Of a DNA stretch of 24,884 nt, positions 15,118 to 22,593 are shown in pieces; position 1 is the first letter of the stretch; each line of letters opens with the position of its first letter. The stretch is from a virus, in IMG/VR virus record IMGVR_UViG_3300033571_008377, positions 1 through 24,884 of that record. One strand, 5' to 3'. Position numbers and translations under genes: made by a program. The notes under the pieces were generated by a model, which was not told the origin of the DNA, searched no databases, and saw only the letters and a list, made by a program, of their open reading frames with translations.

Positions 15118-18100
15118 ATGCAGAACACGTCACAGTCACTCGTCAATATCCTGTCGTCGTCTACGCGCGACTTCGTGCCTGTCGATCTGATCGAATTCTA
15201 CGAGCCAACGATTACTGAGCTTGTTCCAGGCTTGGCGTCCAAGCGGTTCGCGAATACATCTCTTGTCTGGTATGGGTGGCAATATGAGCAGCAGGCGGTA
15301 TCCCGCGGATCGACTGCGCGGTATATCGACGAGCGGTTCAATACTGTGTCGCTGACATTCTCGAACGTGGACCGATCGTTGTCTCAGTGGTTGTCGTCCG
15401 TTTCGGTGGCGGGCTATCGCGTCCTGATCCGTGCTGTCTCTCGCAGCGTGACGGGCGATTCGATTGTGCTCTTCATTGGGCGAGTAGAGAAAGCATTCAG
15501 CGTCTCCAATACCTCAGTTTCACTCACGATCAAGCAGGATCTTGGCTCGATCAATAGTGAGTTGCCTGCGCGGAAGTTTAGTCACGCTTGCCCGTTGAAA
15601 TTCAAGGGCAAGGATTGCCTAGGTGGACAGGCGATCACAGCCAAAACGCAGCGGTATCAAAACGCAACGACGTGTGACAAGAGCTGGCAGCAGTGCCGGA
15701 CGTACGGGAACTCGATCTTCTTCCAGGGTTTCCGGACAACAAACGTCACGGGCTCCTTCGTGCTGCGGGATCGATCGTCGTTTGGCATCCCAACGAAGAG
15801 CACGAAGCAATGGTCCAGCCAAGACGCCACGCCGATCAATGAGCACGTGCCAATGGGCCTGGGTCGCACGCAGATCGAGCTGACGCCGATCGCCTCAGCT
15901 GATACCGGCCAATATCTCTATGGGCATTGGGTCGCCGGTGAAGGCCCGATCGCCAAGTTCAAGAATGTGCGCAACGTGACACCTGGCTTTGCCCGTCGCT
16001 TCGAGGGACAGGCAGACAACGGCGAGCCGAGCGGTACTGGATCCTATCGTGAGCACCTCGGGACATATGGGGACGTTGCTGGGCAGCAGTCCGCAAGCGA
16101 TTTTTTGGGCACAGTGCATTATTCAGGCCGGGCCTATATCGAGGGTACCATTCAAGGTCAAAACCCTGATACAGGCGATCCTGCGCCAAGTATCGTGTCG
16201 ACTGTACTCTGGAATCCGATTCCAACGGCCACACGTGGCACGAAATACGATCCAGCCGTGACGGACTGGACAGACAACCCTGTCGATCACGTGCGGTATA
16301 TCCTCACTCACGAACGAGGGCTTCAGTATCCAGTCGAGATGGTCAACGACGAGGTGGCCATTGAGACGGCGAAATACTGCGACGAGCCTCTATATGACAA
16401 GAGCGGCGGGGAGGATCTCGTTGTAGGTCAGACGGATGATGTATTGTACGGATCATTCACGGCTGGACGTTTCCGATCGACGGGCCTGATCGATCCGTTT
16501 TTCTGGCGTCGTCGGCTCAACTCGAGTGCGCCGTATTCAGCCGAGAGACTGGCGAATATCACGTATTTTCCTGTGGTCGAAACGGTCACAAATGAATTCG
16601 GGCAGCAGGTAGAGCAGCTTGTACCACCACCTCTGAATTTCACACCCAATGAGTATTTCCGGAAGCGCTACACGGCAAACTGGCACCTGAAGAAAGGTGT
16701 CAAGGTGGCCGACTTCCTGTTCAAGCAGCTGCTACCCTCTTTCCAAGGCTACTTGGTGACGGGTGCGGATGGGCGTTTGCAGATCCGCTCTCAGCGGTCG
16801 GCTATTCAATCTCGATCATCGGGCACAGTCACGCCAGCGATGAACACCATCGATGTCTACGATGGGAAGCAGTTCATCGATCTGAATCTGCCGGTCAAAT
16901 ACGTCTTGATTCAATCGCCCGGATTTCCGGCAAGTGGTAACGTGAGACAGGTCGTTGGCATCGACTACCTCACGGCTGCGAATGCGATCACGATCGGGCC
17001 GCCGTCGTCGGGCGCGTCTGGAATGAATTGCCGCATCTGGGGCGCAAATCCAAACACGCAAGCGGCAACGACATTCAGCGGCGGTTCCACTCAGTATCAG
17101 GCGTTCGCGTATATTTTGGTGACCGATGGACTGACTCAAAATTCAACGGCTGGCGTTCGGATTGACGGCGTAGACGTGGGCGCGGGTGGGCCAGTAGGGA
17201 ACACGTCGGGTTATACGTCCAACTGGAGCGCAGAGATTGCGGCGATGATTGCCACGAACATCAACGCGAACCCAAACCTGCGCAACGCTCTCGGGATCCC
17301 ATTACGTGACTATATCGAAGCCATCTGGGAACCAAGCAACCCGCTGATGGTGCTCTTCCGATCCAAGCAGGCAACGCTGATTCTTGATCAGCCATTCAAC
17401 ACGACGTTTCCGATCAATGCACTGGTGACTCACTTCCACCTGCCCTTCTCTGACGGATCAGATGGACGGCCTAGCACGATCCTCAAAGACTCATTTGAGT
17501 GGCCCTTAGGAGGCCGCCAGAGCACCTACAATCGATTTTCGATCACGTATCAAGACTCTGTACAGGATAGTCAGAGCATCAACGTCTTAGAGAACGATTA
17601 CGACCACCAAGAGGCAACAAACCAGATCAACAAGATGGATGTGCTTGGCGGTGAGTGCGTCGACAATTACCACCAAGCGGATCGGCTCTTGTTGGCTGCT
17701 CGATACAAATACAGAGAAGGCGACTTCTTTGTTCAGTTCCAGACGGCGGGCTTGGCGATGCTACTCGAAGAGGGTGATTTGATTCTCGTGAATCACTCGT
17801 CGATGTTGTTATTCAAGAATTATCTGTATCGGATCGAAGAGCTAAGTATCAGCCAAGATCACCGGGTGACGATCACGGCTCGATTGTATGCCGACACTCA
17901 ATATCCAGAACAACCGGTACCAAAGACGATTCCTCTTACACGCTCGAATGATTGGCAGGCAGCGATAGCACCACCTGTCAGATCGTTTAATATTGAGCGA
18001 CTACCTAACAGTGGCAATTCCGCTCGCGTGACGATCGGATTTCCCGAGACTGTAGCACCGGTGACAATTCGCGTACTTGTTCGGCGAGCAGGAATAGATT

Positions 18101-19272
18101 CAAACTTTGTCGATACGGGAATGATGGTGGCAGCTGGTGAAAACAATCTCGGTCAATTCGAGCTGGCTGGGATTACTACGGGATCTCAGATTCAATTCAT
18201 CCCAGTAAGCTCCACAGGCATTGAAGGTGTATCCTCATTATTCACAGTTCATACATTGCCTTCCGATACCAGTGGCGGCGGGATCGGTGTCACGGATGGT
18301 GACAAGGGCGATATCGTCGTCAGTAACACCGGTGCAACGTGGACGATTGATACGAACGCAGTCACGACAGCCAAGATCGGCAATGATCAGGTCACCTACG
18401 CCAAGATCCAAAACGTCAGCGCGGCAAGTCGGCTGCTTGGACGCGGTTCGGAGAGTGGGTCGGGCGATGTCCAAGAGATTGCAATTGGTACCGGCCTGTC
18501 AATGTCTGACACGACATTCAGCAGAACTTACACCCAGCCCACGATTCAGGTATATACCAGCTCTGCTACCTGGACTAAGCCGTCAGGTTGCCGATTCGTA
18601 AAAGTGAAAGTTTGGGGTGCTGGTGGCGGTGGTGGAGGAACTGGAGTCGCAAACACATTTGTAGGTTATCCTACAACAGGTTATGAGTTCTCCTTAGGTG
18701 CAGGCGGCGGCGGCGGAGGTTATGCCGAAAAGATTGTAAACGTTGCATCGATATCAACAGTCATTGTAACGATTGGAGCCGGTGGGACGGGCGGCACGGG
18801 GAATGCAACGCCAAATAGTAATGGAGGTACTGGAGGCACCGGGGGGACGACGTCGTTCGGTACTCATGTATCTGCATCTGGGGGCGCTGGTGGTACTGGC
18901 GGCAAGAGCACGCCCTCATCTGGTCTGAGCAATTCATCAGGAGGGGGTCCCGGAAATGGCAGTAACGGCAACGTTAACATTGAGGGCCAAAGAGGAATAA
19001 ATCCTATTTGCCTTGTCTCGTACATTTGGAATAATGTTGCTAACACAAACGACAGCGGATTTGGACTGTTATTCGGCTTAAGCGGTGCTGGCGGTCCTGG
19101 CGCAAATGGTGGTGGTGGTGGGGCCAGTCAGTTTTTTCCAACAACAAGTGGGGATGGAAATGCTCCAGGTGGAGGAGGTGGGGGTGCGCACTCCGGATCC
19201 GCAAATACTGTTGAGCGGGCAGGAGGTGCGGGTGCTGCTGGAAGGTGTGTTATTGAGGAATATTATGACTGA
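15118..19272 (+). CDS. Tail tip hub / central fiber: gpL-like and gpJ-like fusion with glycine-rich adhesin
   Basis: This 1384-residue protein is the likely receptor-binding tip. Residues 1-205 resemble lambda gpL: Cys158, 167, 186 and 193 give C-x8-C-x18-C-x6-C followed by FFQGF. The first and last spacings equal those of the gpL iron-sulfur site. Residues ~380-1000 resemble gpJ: DNPVDHVRYILTHERGL, then a WHLKKGVKVADFLF segment, then an LLEEGDLILV segment. At ~1060-1140 is a fiber motif (GDKGDIV, then SAASRLLGRGSESGSGDVQEI). From about 1151 (WTKPSG) to the end is a glycine-rich domain with GGGGGG runs, resembling phage Gly-rich adhesins. Starts right after the upstream stop. Confidence 0.85.
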   Translation: MQNTSQSLVNILSSSTRDFVPVDLIEFYEPTITELVPGLASKRFANTSLVWYGWQYEQQAVSRGSTARYIDERFNTVSLTFSNVDRSLSQWLSSVSVAGYRVLIRAVSRSVTGDSIVLFIGRVEKAFSVSNTSVSLTIKQDLGSINSELPARKFSHACPLKFKGKDCLGGQAITAKTQRYQNATTCDKSWQQCRTYGNSIFFQGFRTTNVTGSFVLRDRSSFGIPTKSTKQWSSQDATPINEHVPMGLGRTQIELTPIASADTGQYLYGHWVAGEGPIAKFKNVRNVTPGFARRFEGQADNGEPSGTGSYREHLGTYGDVAGQQSASDFLGTVHYSGRAYIEGTIQGQNPDTGDPAPSIVSTVLWNPIPTATRGTKYDPAVTDWTDNPVDHVRYILTHERGLQYPVEMVNDEVAIETAKYCDEPLYDKSGGEDLVVGQTDDVLYGSFTAGRFRSTGLIDPFFWRRRLNSSAPYSAERLANITYFPVVETVTNEFGQQVEQLVPPPLNFTPNEYFRKRYTANWHLKKGVKVADFLFKQLLPSFQGYLVTGADGRLQIRSQRSAIQSRSSGTVTPAMNTIDVYDGKQFIDLNLPVKYVLIQSPGFPASGNVRQVVGIDYLTAANAITIGPPSSGASGMNCRIWGANPNTQAATTFSGGSTQYQAFAYILVTDGLTQNSTAGVRIDGVDVGAGGPVGNTSGYTSNWSAEIAAMIATNINANPNLRNALGIPLRDYIEAIWEPSNPLMVLFRSKQATLILDQPFNTTFPINALVTHFHLPFSDGSDGRPSTILKDSFEWPLGGRQSTYNRFSITYQDSVQDSQSINVLENDYDHQEATNQINKMDVLGGECVDNYHQADRLLLAARYKYREGDFFVQFQTAGLAMLLEEGDLILVNHSSMLLFKNYLYRIEELSISQDHRVTITARLYADTQYPEQPVPKTIPLTRSNDWQAAIAPPVRSFNIERLPNSGNSARVTIGFPETVAPVTIRVLVRRAGIDSNFVDTGMMVAAGENNLGQFELAGITTGSQIQFIPVSSTGIEGVSSLFTVHTLPSDTSGGGIGVTDGDKGDIVVSNTGATWTIDTNAVTTAKIGNDQVTYAKIQNVSAASRLLGRGSESGSGDVQEIAIGTGLSMSDTTFSRTYTQPTIQVYTSSATWTKPSGCRFVKVKVWGAGGGGGGTGVANTFVGYPTTGYEFSLGAGGGGGGYAEKIVNVASISTVIVTIGAGGTGGTGNATPNSNGGTGGTGGTTSFGTHVSASGGAGGTGGKSTPSSGLSNSSGGGPGNGSNGNVNIEGQRGINPICLVSYIWNNVANTNDSGFGLLFGLSGAGGPGANGGGGGASQFFPTTSGDGNAPGGGGGGAHSGSANTVERAGGAGAAGRCVIEEYYD

Positions 19273-19549
19273 GCAGACTGTTATTCTTGATTCAGAAGGC
19301 TATGTCGTGAATGTCGTGCTAGGGCAAATCGAGCCACCTATTGGTTTTTCTGTTGGCCCGCCGGGAGGTAGGATCGGAGACAGATGGGACGGTCACCAGT
19401 ATATTACTGTACCGGATAGACCTCCAGAGTTGGACTTGTCTGGATTTAATGCTCCTGTACGACCTGTGGCTCCTGGGCCATCGATCGAAGATCGCCTTGA
19501 AGCCGTCGAGCTGATCGTAGACTTAGGATTCATGGAGGGGCTGTTATGA
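19265..19549 (+). CDS. Small tail fiber-associated protein
   Basis: This 94-residue protein starts at ATG 19265, with GAGGA five bases upstream, and overlaps the adhesin stop by eight bases. It begins VILDSEGYVVNVVLGQIEPP and has IGDRWDGHQYI near the middle. This E-G-x-V-N-V ... G-D-x-W-D-G order is seen in fiber assembly or fiber-attached small proteins. The C-terminal 25 residues form an acidic helix. A chaperone role for the upstream adhesin is likely but not proven. The stop overlaps the next start (ATGA). Confidence 0.65.
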   Translation: MTEQTVILDSEGYVVNVVLGQIEPPIGFSVGPPGGRIGDRWDGHQYITVPDRPPELDLSGFNAPVRPVAPGPSIEDRLEAVELIVDLGFMEGLL

Positions 19550-19749
19550 CCGACACTGGAAGATTGCGTTTGTATAATCGTACCGTCTTGGGCTGGCTGA
19601 GCGGCACCGTGCAAGAGCGACAGGTGGATCTACTCGTCCGCACGCTGTGGCTGACGAAGGCTCAGGGTGAGACGATCAAGGCGATGAGACGCGGTGATCC
19701 TGAGCTATTGGAGCGATTCGCCGAGCCACCGCCACAACCCACGGAATAA
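19546..19749 (+). CDS. Small late protein at end of rightward module
   Basis: This 67-residue protein is coupled to the upstream gene by an ATGA overlap. It is mostly helical and charged (QERQVDLLVRTLWLTKAQGETIKAMRRGD) with a proline-rich C-terminus and no membrane segment or cysteine. I do not recognise the family. Its position after a fiber-associated gene suggests an assembly role. It is the last rightward gene before the convergent terminator. Confidence 0.6.
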   Translation: MTDTGRLRLYNRTVLGWLSGTVQERQVDLLVRTLWLTKAQGETIKAMRRGDPELLERFAEPPPQPTE

Positions 19750-19777
19750 AAAAATGGGCAGAGCGCTTGCTCTGCCC
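19748..19777 (-). terminator. Intrinsic terminator of the leftward operon
   Basis: Read on the minus strand, GGGCAGAGC pairs perfectly with GCTCTGCCC across the tetraloop AAGC, followed by A and seven Ts. The plus strand lacks a T-run after the stem, so the element ends leftward transcripts. It lies just past the stop of the last rightward gene. Confidence 0.9.
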
Positions 19778-19803
19778 GAGTCACACCAAAAGGAGCCACC
19801 ACG

Positions 19804-19914
19804 TCACACCAGCAGATAGACGATCACGCAAAGTAAGAGCGTGATCACGAACCAAGTACCGCCCGTCTTTGCGACCTCACCATACTCATCACCGCGTCTG
19901 TTTTCTTGCCTCAT
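19804..19914 (-). CDS. 36-residue single-span membrane protein
   Basis: The ATG at 19914 follows AGGAGGG at six bases, a strong site. The first 20 residues are charged (MRQENRRGDEYGEV), then TWFVITLLLCVIVYLLV forms one membrane helix reaching the C-terminus. It is the last gene of the leftward operon, ending about 25 bp before the terminator stem. The charge pattern suggests the N-terminus stays in the cytoplasm. A holin- or membrane-modulating role is possible but unproven. Confidence 0.65.
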   Translation of the reverse strand: MRQENRRGDEYGEVAKTGGTWFVITLLLCVIVYLLV

Positions 19915-19926
19915 TGATCCCTCCTA

Positions 19927-20007
19927 TTACCAGCCCAACAACAAGAGCACTACCAGGCCCATCAGCAGCACCGCCAGAATATCCTTGCACGTGATTCGAT
20001 CGTTCAT
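19927..20007 (-). CDS. 26-residue membrane peptide coupled to annealing protein gene
   Basis: The ATG at 20007 overlaps the TGA of the annealing protein (ATGA). It encodes MNDRITCKD followed by ILAVLLMGLVVLLLLGW, a single hydrophobic helix, then stop. The next gene begins 12 bases later with its own AGGAGGG. Small size makes it easy to miss, but the coupling and hydrophobic design support it. Function is unknown. Confidence 0.6.
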   Translation of the reverse strand: MNDRITCKDILAVLLMGLVVLLLLGW

Positions 20008-20801
20008 TGTACACCGCCTTTCGTGTCTGCCTTGGCGATGAGTGCGTCCAGCTTCAGGTTGTACGAGCTCAGGATCTTGGCCGCGGCGCCTGTCGTCAGC
20101 TCTGCGAGATCGTCGATCTCAAGGCCGCGGATATCTTGGTGGCTCAGGTTGCAGATGCCTTTGAGCAGCTTGGCATCCTCGACACCGTGATAGGCCAGCT
20201 GATCAAGGAGAGCGCCCAACTCGTTCATCTGGGTGTCCGTGATCAGATCGGCAAGCTCTGCCTCGATAGGATCGGCCTCGACTGGCGCGGGTGGCAGAGC
20301 GGCCGGGTGGGCTTGCTCGATGGCGACCGGCTGGGCGTTCGGAATGCTATCGGTCTCGGTCTCGTCGAGGATGCCGAGGCCGCACGCTGAGAGCGTCACG
20401 CGCCGCTTCGCCTTGGTCTCAGCCTTCATTATGGCGTTTGCGCGGGCCTCGCCTTTGAGGCCGCCAATGGCGACTGCGCCGATGCTTTCGTCCGTGCGCC
20501 CGTCGGCCATTGTCGCCCGGGCTGTCACGATGTAGACGTCGTCGACCATCTCGCGGCCTACGATAGCCAGAGAGACGCCGTGGATCTTCCGCAGCTGCTC
20601 GGTGGCATCCTTGCGGGCGTAGAGCGTGAGCTTCCCGTTGAGTGTGATGTACTCGAAGGGCTTGGTCAACGGATTTAAGCCCAACGAGTCGCACGTGTGT
20701 ACGTAGTAGGCAACGCGCTCTTCTGGACTGAGCTTGGCCAGATCGCCCTTGGCGATTACCTGCTCGATTACGCTTGGTGCTGTCTTTGTGAGTGCTGACA
20801 T
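20004..20801 (-). CDS. RecT-like single-strand DNA annealing protein
   Basis: This 265-residue protein probably anneals complementary single strands in phage recombination. Residues 20-150 contain LSPEERVAYYVHTCDSLGLNPLTKPFEYI, then NGKLTLYARKDATEQLRK, IVTARATMADGRTDE, GLKGEARANAIMKAETKAKRR and a GLGILDETE end. GLNPLTK followed by a G-K-L and a conserved basic helix is typical of RecT/Redbeta-type proteins, though this branch is often annotated only as hypothetical. The C-terminal ~95 residues are acidic and helical and may bind partners. GGAGGATACGTCA precedes the ATG. No partner exonuclease is in view. Confidence 0.65.
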   Translation of the reverse strand: MSALTKTAPSVIEQVIAKGDLAKLSPEERVAYYVHTCDSLGLNPLTKPFEYITLNGKLTLYARKDATEQLRKIHGVSLAIVGREMVDDVYIVTARATMADGRTDESIGAVAIGGLKGEARANAIMKAETKAKRRVTLSACGLGILDETETDSIPNAQPVAIEQAHPAALPPAPVEADPIEAELADLITDTQMNELGALLDQLAYHGVEDAKLLKGICNLSHQDIRGLEIDDLAELTTGAAAKILSSYNLKLDALIAKADTKGGVQ

Positions 20802-20831
20802 TGACGTATCCTCCAGGTTGATTGTGTGTTG

Positions 20832-20882
20832 ATCCGGCGAATCCGGATGAGTCTATTCTATCTATCGCTTGCTATTTGTCAA
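20832..20882 (-). promoter_or_regulatory. Sigma70-type promoter with inverted repeat upstream of annealing protein gene
   Basis: On the minus strand TTGACA (20882-20877) is followed 16 bases later by TAGAAT (20860-20855), close to TATAAT. The -35 box lies in the last codons of the thymidylate kinase gene. A perfect 6-bp inverted repeat, ATCCGG-ATTCG-CCGGAT (20848-20832), covers the expected start site and could be an operator or a 5' hairpin. This gives the annealing protein its own promoter in addition to operon read-through. Confidence 0.65.
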
Positions 20883-21480
20883 GCGTAGACAGGTAAGATT
20901 GCACAATATACGCTTGCTTTTGTGAGTCTACCTGCCACGGGATCCAACCGATGATTCGATCCGTGGTCCGTGACTCGCGGATCATATGCCAATCGTAGTT
21001 GGACGCCAGTCGAGACAAATCGTACTTGTCTGGCCTCTCGCCACGGAACACCAAACGCGAATAGGCGACACCGGGCGGCACGGGCAAATAGAACGTCACA
21101 TCAGGATAGCGGACGCCACTGTACGGATCAGGATCACCGATTGCCCTCTCGCCGTCCATCTGGTAGACGTAGGTGCTGTCTGCCCATCGATCCTGTAGGA
21201 CTATAGTGCCATCTGGCAGGTTGTCCAGCCGTTGTTGGATTGACAGGAAGTCGTCGGTATACCGATTGATCCGATCGGCGCGTGACAGATGGGCGTGCTC
21301 TGCCCTGACGGCCTCCTGCCTGTCGCGCCAGCTGGGCGCATAGGACGTGACGACGTGACACCACGGGCTCAACAGTTCACGCACGGATTGGATGAGCGTG
21401 GTTTTCCCTGCGCCGTCGATGCCCTCAAAGGCAAGCATTATCGTGGGCTTGGTGCCCATGATCTTCCTCTGGTATTGCAT
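20872..21480 (-). CDS. tmk: Thymidylate kinase (dTMP kinase)
   Basis: This 202-residue enzyme phosphorylates dTMP to dTDP. The P-loop is FEGIDGAGKTT at 18-28. A DRW motif (97-99) followed by DSTYVYQ matches the family's DR(Y/W)-x-x-S-x-x-YQ block. VTFYLPVPP near 128-136 is the usual strand before the C-terminal lid and helix. A start at 21480 is chosen because GGGAGG precedes it and its ATG overlaps the upstream stop (TGATG). Genes for thymidylate synthase lie in the same operon, so together they supply dTTP. The N-terminus has about ten extra residues compared with typical enzymes. Confidence 0.88.
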   Translation of the reverse strand: MQYQRKIMGTKPTIMLAFEGIDGAGKTTLIQSVRELLSPWCHVVTSYAPSWRDRQEAVRAEHAHLSRADRINRYTDDFLSIQQRLDNLPDGTIVLQDRWADSTYVYQMDGERAIGDPDPYSGVRYPDVTFYLPVPPGVAYSRLVFRGERPDKYDLSRLASNYDWHMIRESRTTDRIIGWIPWQVDSQKQAYIVQSYLSTLDK

Positions 21481-21671
21481 CACGCACCTCCCACGGCTGA
21501 GAACGCCACGATAATGACGCCGATCGCCATCACCACCTCGACGATCGCCACGTATAGCGGCCGATCGCCTTCCCACTCCTCGTGACGGATGATCTTGTGG
21601 ACGCCGTGCCATCCAGCTGATACGGCAATCAGGCAGGAAGCCAGATAGAAAAGGGCCAGTTCAGGACGCAT
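21480..21671 (-). CDS. Small two-helix membrane protein
   Basis: This 63-residue protein has two hydrophobic segments: LALFYLASCLIAVSAGW near the N-terminus and VAIVEVVMAIGVIIVAFSAVGG at the C-terminus, separated by a charged loop (HKIIRHEEWEGDR). GAGAGG lies eight bases before the ATG. It overlaps the upstream zinc-ribbon gene by 11 bp and touches thymidylate kinase by one base. It is of unknown function; a two-span hairpin is a holin-like shape, but position in a nucleotide operon argues for caution. Confidence 0.65.
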   Translation of the reverse strand: MRPELALFYLASCLIAVSAGWHGVHKIIRHEEWEGDRPLYVAIVEVVMAIGVIIVAFSAVGGA

Positions 21672-21951
21672 CGGTATTTCCTCTCTTTCTCAGTTTGCGT
21701 GTGCGGCGAAGTAGTGTCATTACGGCAGGCTCGTCGGCGTACTCGGTGAGCACGGCCTCAAGATCTGCCAGCAGGTTGAGCGCTAGATCAACCGTGACAT
21801 CGTTGCGGATGTCACGCTCGTCGCGCTCGTACGTTGTCCAGCGTGCCTCGCACTTGAGGCAGCCACGACGACGCCAGACTGCTTCCCGGTCGCCAGGTTG
21901 CGGCCGTGAGTCACGCACGATGCTATCGGCACCACAGGATCGGCACTTCAT
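21661..21951 (-). CDS. NrdR-like zinc ribbon protein lacking the ATP-cone
   Basis: This 96-residue protein begins MKCRSCGADS, continues IVRDSRPQPG, and has VWRRRGCLKCEARWTTYERDE. Cys3, Cys6, Cys31 and Cys34 plus the RDSRP, RRR and TTYER blocks closely match the N-terminal DNA-binding zinc ribbon of NrdR, the bacterial repressor of ribonucleotide reductase genes. NrdR normally continues into an ATP-cone of about 90 residues; here the C-terminus is a short helical tail ending in basic residues (LLRRTRKLRKRG). It could bind NrdR boxes without nucleotide sensing, or act as a decoy. The start overlaps the upstream stop (ATGA) and follows AGGAG. Confidence 0.8.
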   Translation of the reverse strand: MKCRSCGADSIVRDSRPQPGDREAVWRRRGCLKCEARWTTYERDERDIRNDVTVDLALNLLADLEAVLTEYADEPAVMTLLRRTRKLRKRGNTDAS

Positions 21952-22181
21952 TGCTCTTCTCCTCTCTGCTCATATTCACGCGCAGTCACGGCCAGCAGTT
22001 GATCGGCTATGCGTCCGTTGACCTGATGCAACGTCTCTTCCATATCCGGCGCGGCGGCGATCAGGTTGGCGTCACTCATTCCTTGGAATGGCTTGCTGAC
22101 AATGCGGGCGATGACTCGGTTCGTTTCCGTGTCGACGACCCGCGCCTCGCCGTCCTCAGTCTCGATTGCTTTCCAGGTCAT
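21948..22181 (-). CDS. Small AAPD-motif phage protein, copy 2
   Basis: This 77-residue protein starts MTWKAIETEDGEARVVD, then VIARIVSKPFQGM and NLIAAAPD, and ends in a helix. The A-N-x-L-I-A-A-A-P-D block is frequent in small early phage proteins of unknown role. It is paralogous to the gene at 22590-22811: about 31 of 46 aligned N-terminal residues are the same. The ATG at 22181 overlaps the upstream TGA (ATGA). The C-terminal parts of the two copies have diverged, so they may have different partners. Confidence 0.7.
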   Translation of the reverse strand: MTWKAIETEDGEARVVDTETNRVIARIVSKPFQGMSDANLIAAAPDMEETLHQVNGRIADQLLAVTAREYEQRGEEQ

Positions 22182-22363
22182 CGCTCCTCCCCCTTCCATC
22201 GTCGAGCCAACTCCTCAGCGCTCTTATCGTGTTTCCCGTAGATGAGCCGCTCGGCTCGACGGATCAGCAGGATCACGCCAACGGCACACAATGGTGCCAC
22301 AACGACGACCACAGCCAAGCCAAAGATCAGAACCGCCAGCCAATGCCAATGCAAGATGTTCAT
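22178..22363 (-). CDS. Small membrane protein with two hydrophobic stretches
   Basis: This 61-residue protein starts MNILHWHW and has a long hydrophobic run (LAVLIFGLAVVVVVAPLCAV, GVILLI) that could form one long or two short helices. It then has a basic-acidic tail (RRAERLIYGKHDKSAEELARRWKGEE). GGGAGGGGG lies before the ATG, which overlaps the upstream stop (ATGA). It is the third membrane protein of this operon to lie between soluble small genes. Function is unknown. Confidence 0.65.
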   Translation of the reverse strand: MNILHWHWLAVLIFGLAVVVVVAPLCAVGVILLIRRAERLIYGKHDKSAEELARRWKGEER

Positions 22364-22593
22364 CGTTCCACCCCCTCCCACAACGGGCATTTGTCGATCG
22401 GGATCATTGAACCCGTACCATCAGCGCGACCGCGAATCGGTAAAGCCGCAAACATCGGCTTGTCCAAAAAGCACAAATGAACCAGGCGGGCTCTCGCTTC
22501 CAAAAACTGACACGCTCCTTGGTTGCTCAAGCACGTCGGCTTGCCGTCCGTGTCCCGGTAGCGGATCACTGGTAGGTTGACTGTTTCCTTCAT
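22360..22593 (-). CDS. Small soluble early protein, unknown function
   Basis: This 77-residue protein begins MKETVNLPVIRYRDTDGKPTC and has scattered cysteines (21, 28, 41, 69) but no CxxC pair. It has no membrane segment. The ATG at 22593 overlaps the upstream TGA (ATGA) and follows AGGAGG. LCFLDKPMFAALPIRG forms a hydrophobic core. I do not recognise a family. Tight coupling to both neighbours supports expression. Confidence 0.62.
   Translation of the reverse strand: MKETVNLPVIRYRDTDGKPTCLSNQGACQFLEARARLVHLCFLDKPMFAALPIRGRADGTGSMIPIDKCPLWEGVER

Noticed and set aside
18600-19250. Simple DNA repeat expansion in glycine codons
   Set aside because: Glycine codons are mixed (GGT, GGC, GGA, GGG) and runs are interrupted, so this is a protein-level feature.
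19085-19264. N-terminal extension of the small fiber-associated gene
   Set aside because: The extra 60 codons are an out-of-frame reading of the glycine-rich adhesin; ATG 19265 has a GAGGA site and the conserved region starts there.
21481-21612. N-terminal extension of thymidylate kinase
   Set aside because: The extension is a basic, Arg/Gly-rich shadow of the upstream membrane gene; the P-loop spacing and ribosome site support 21480.
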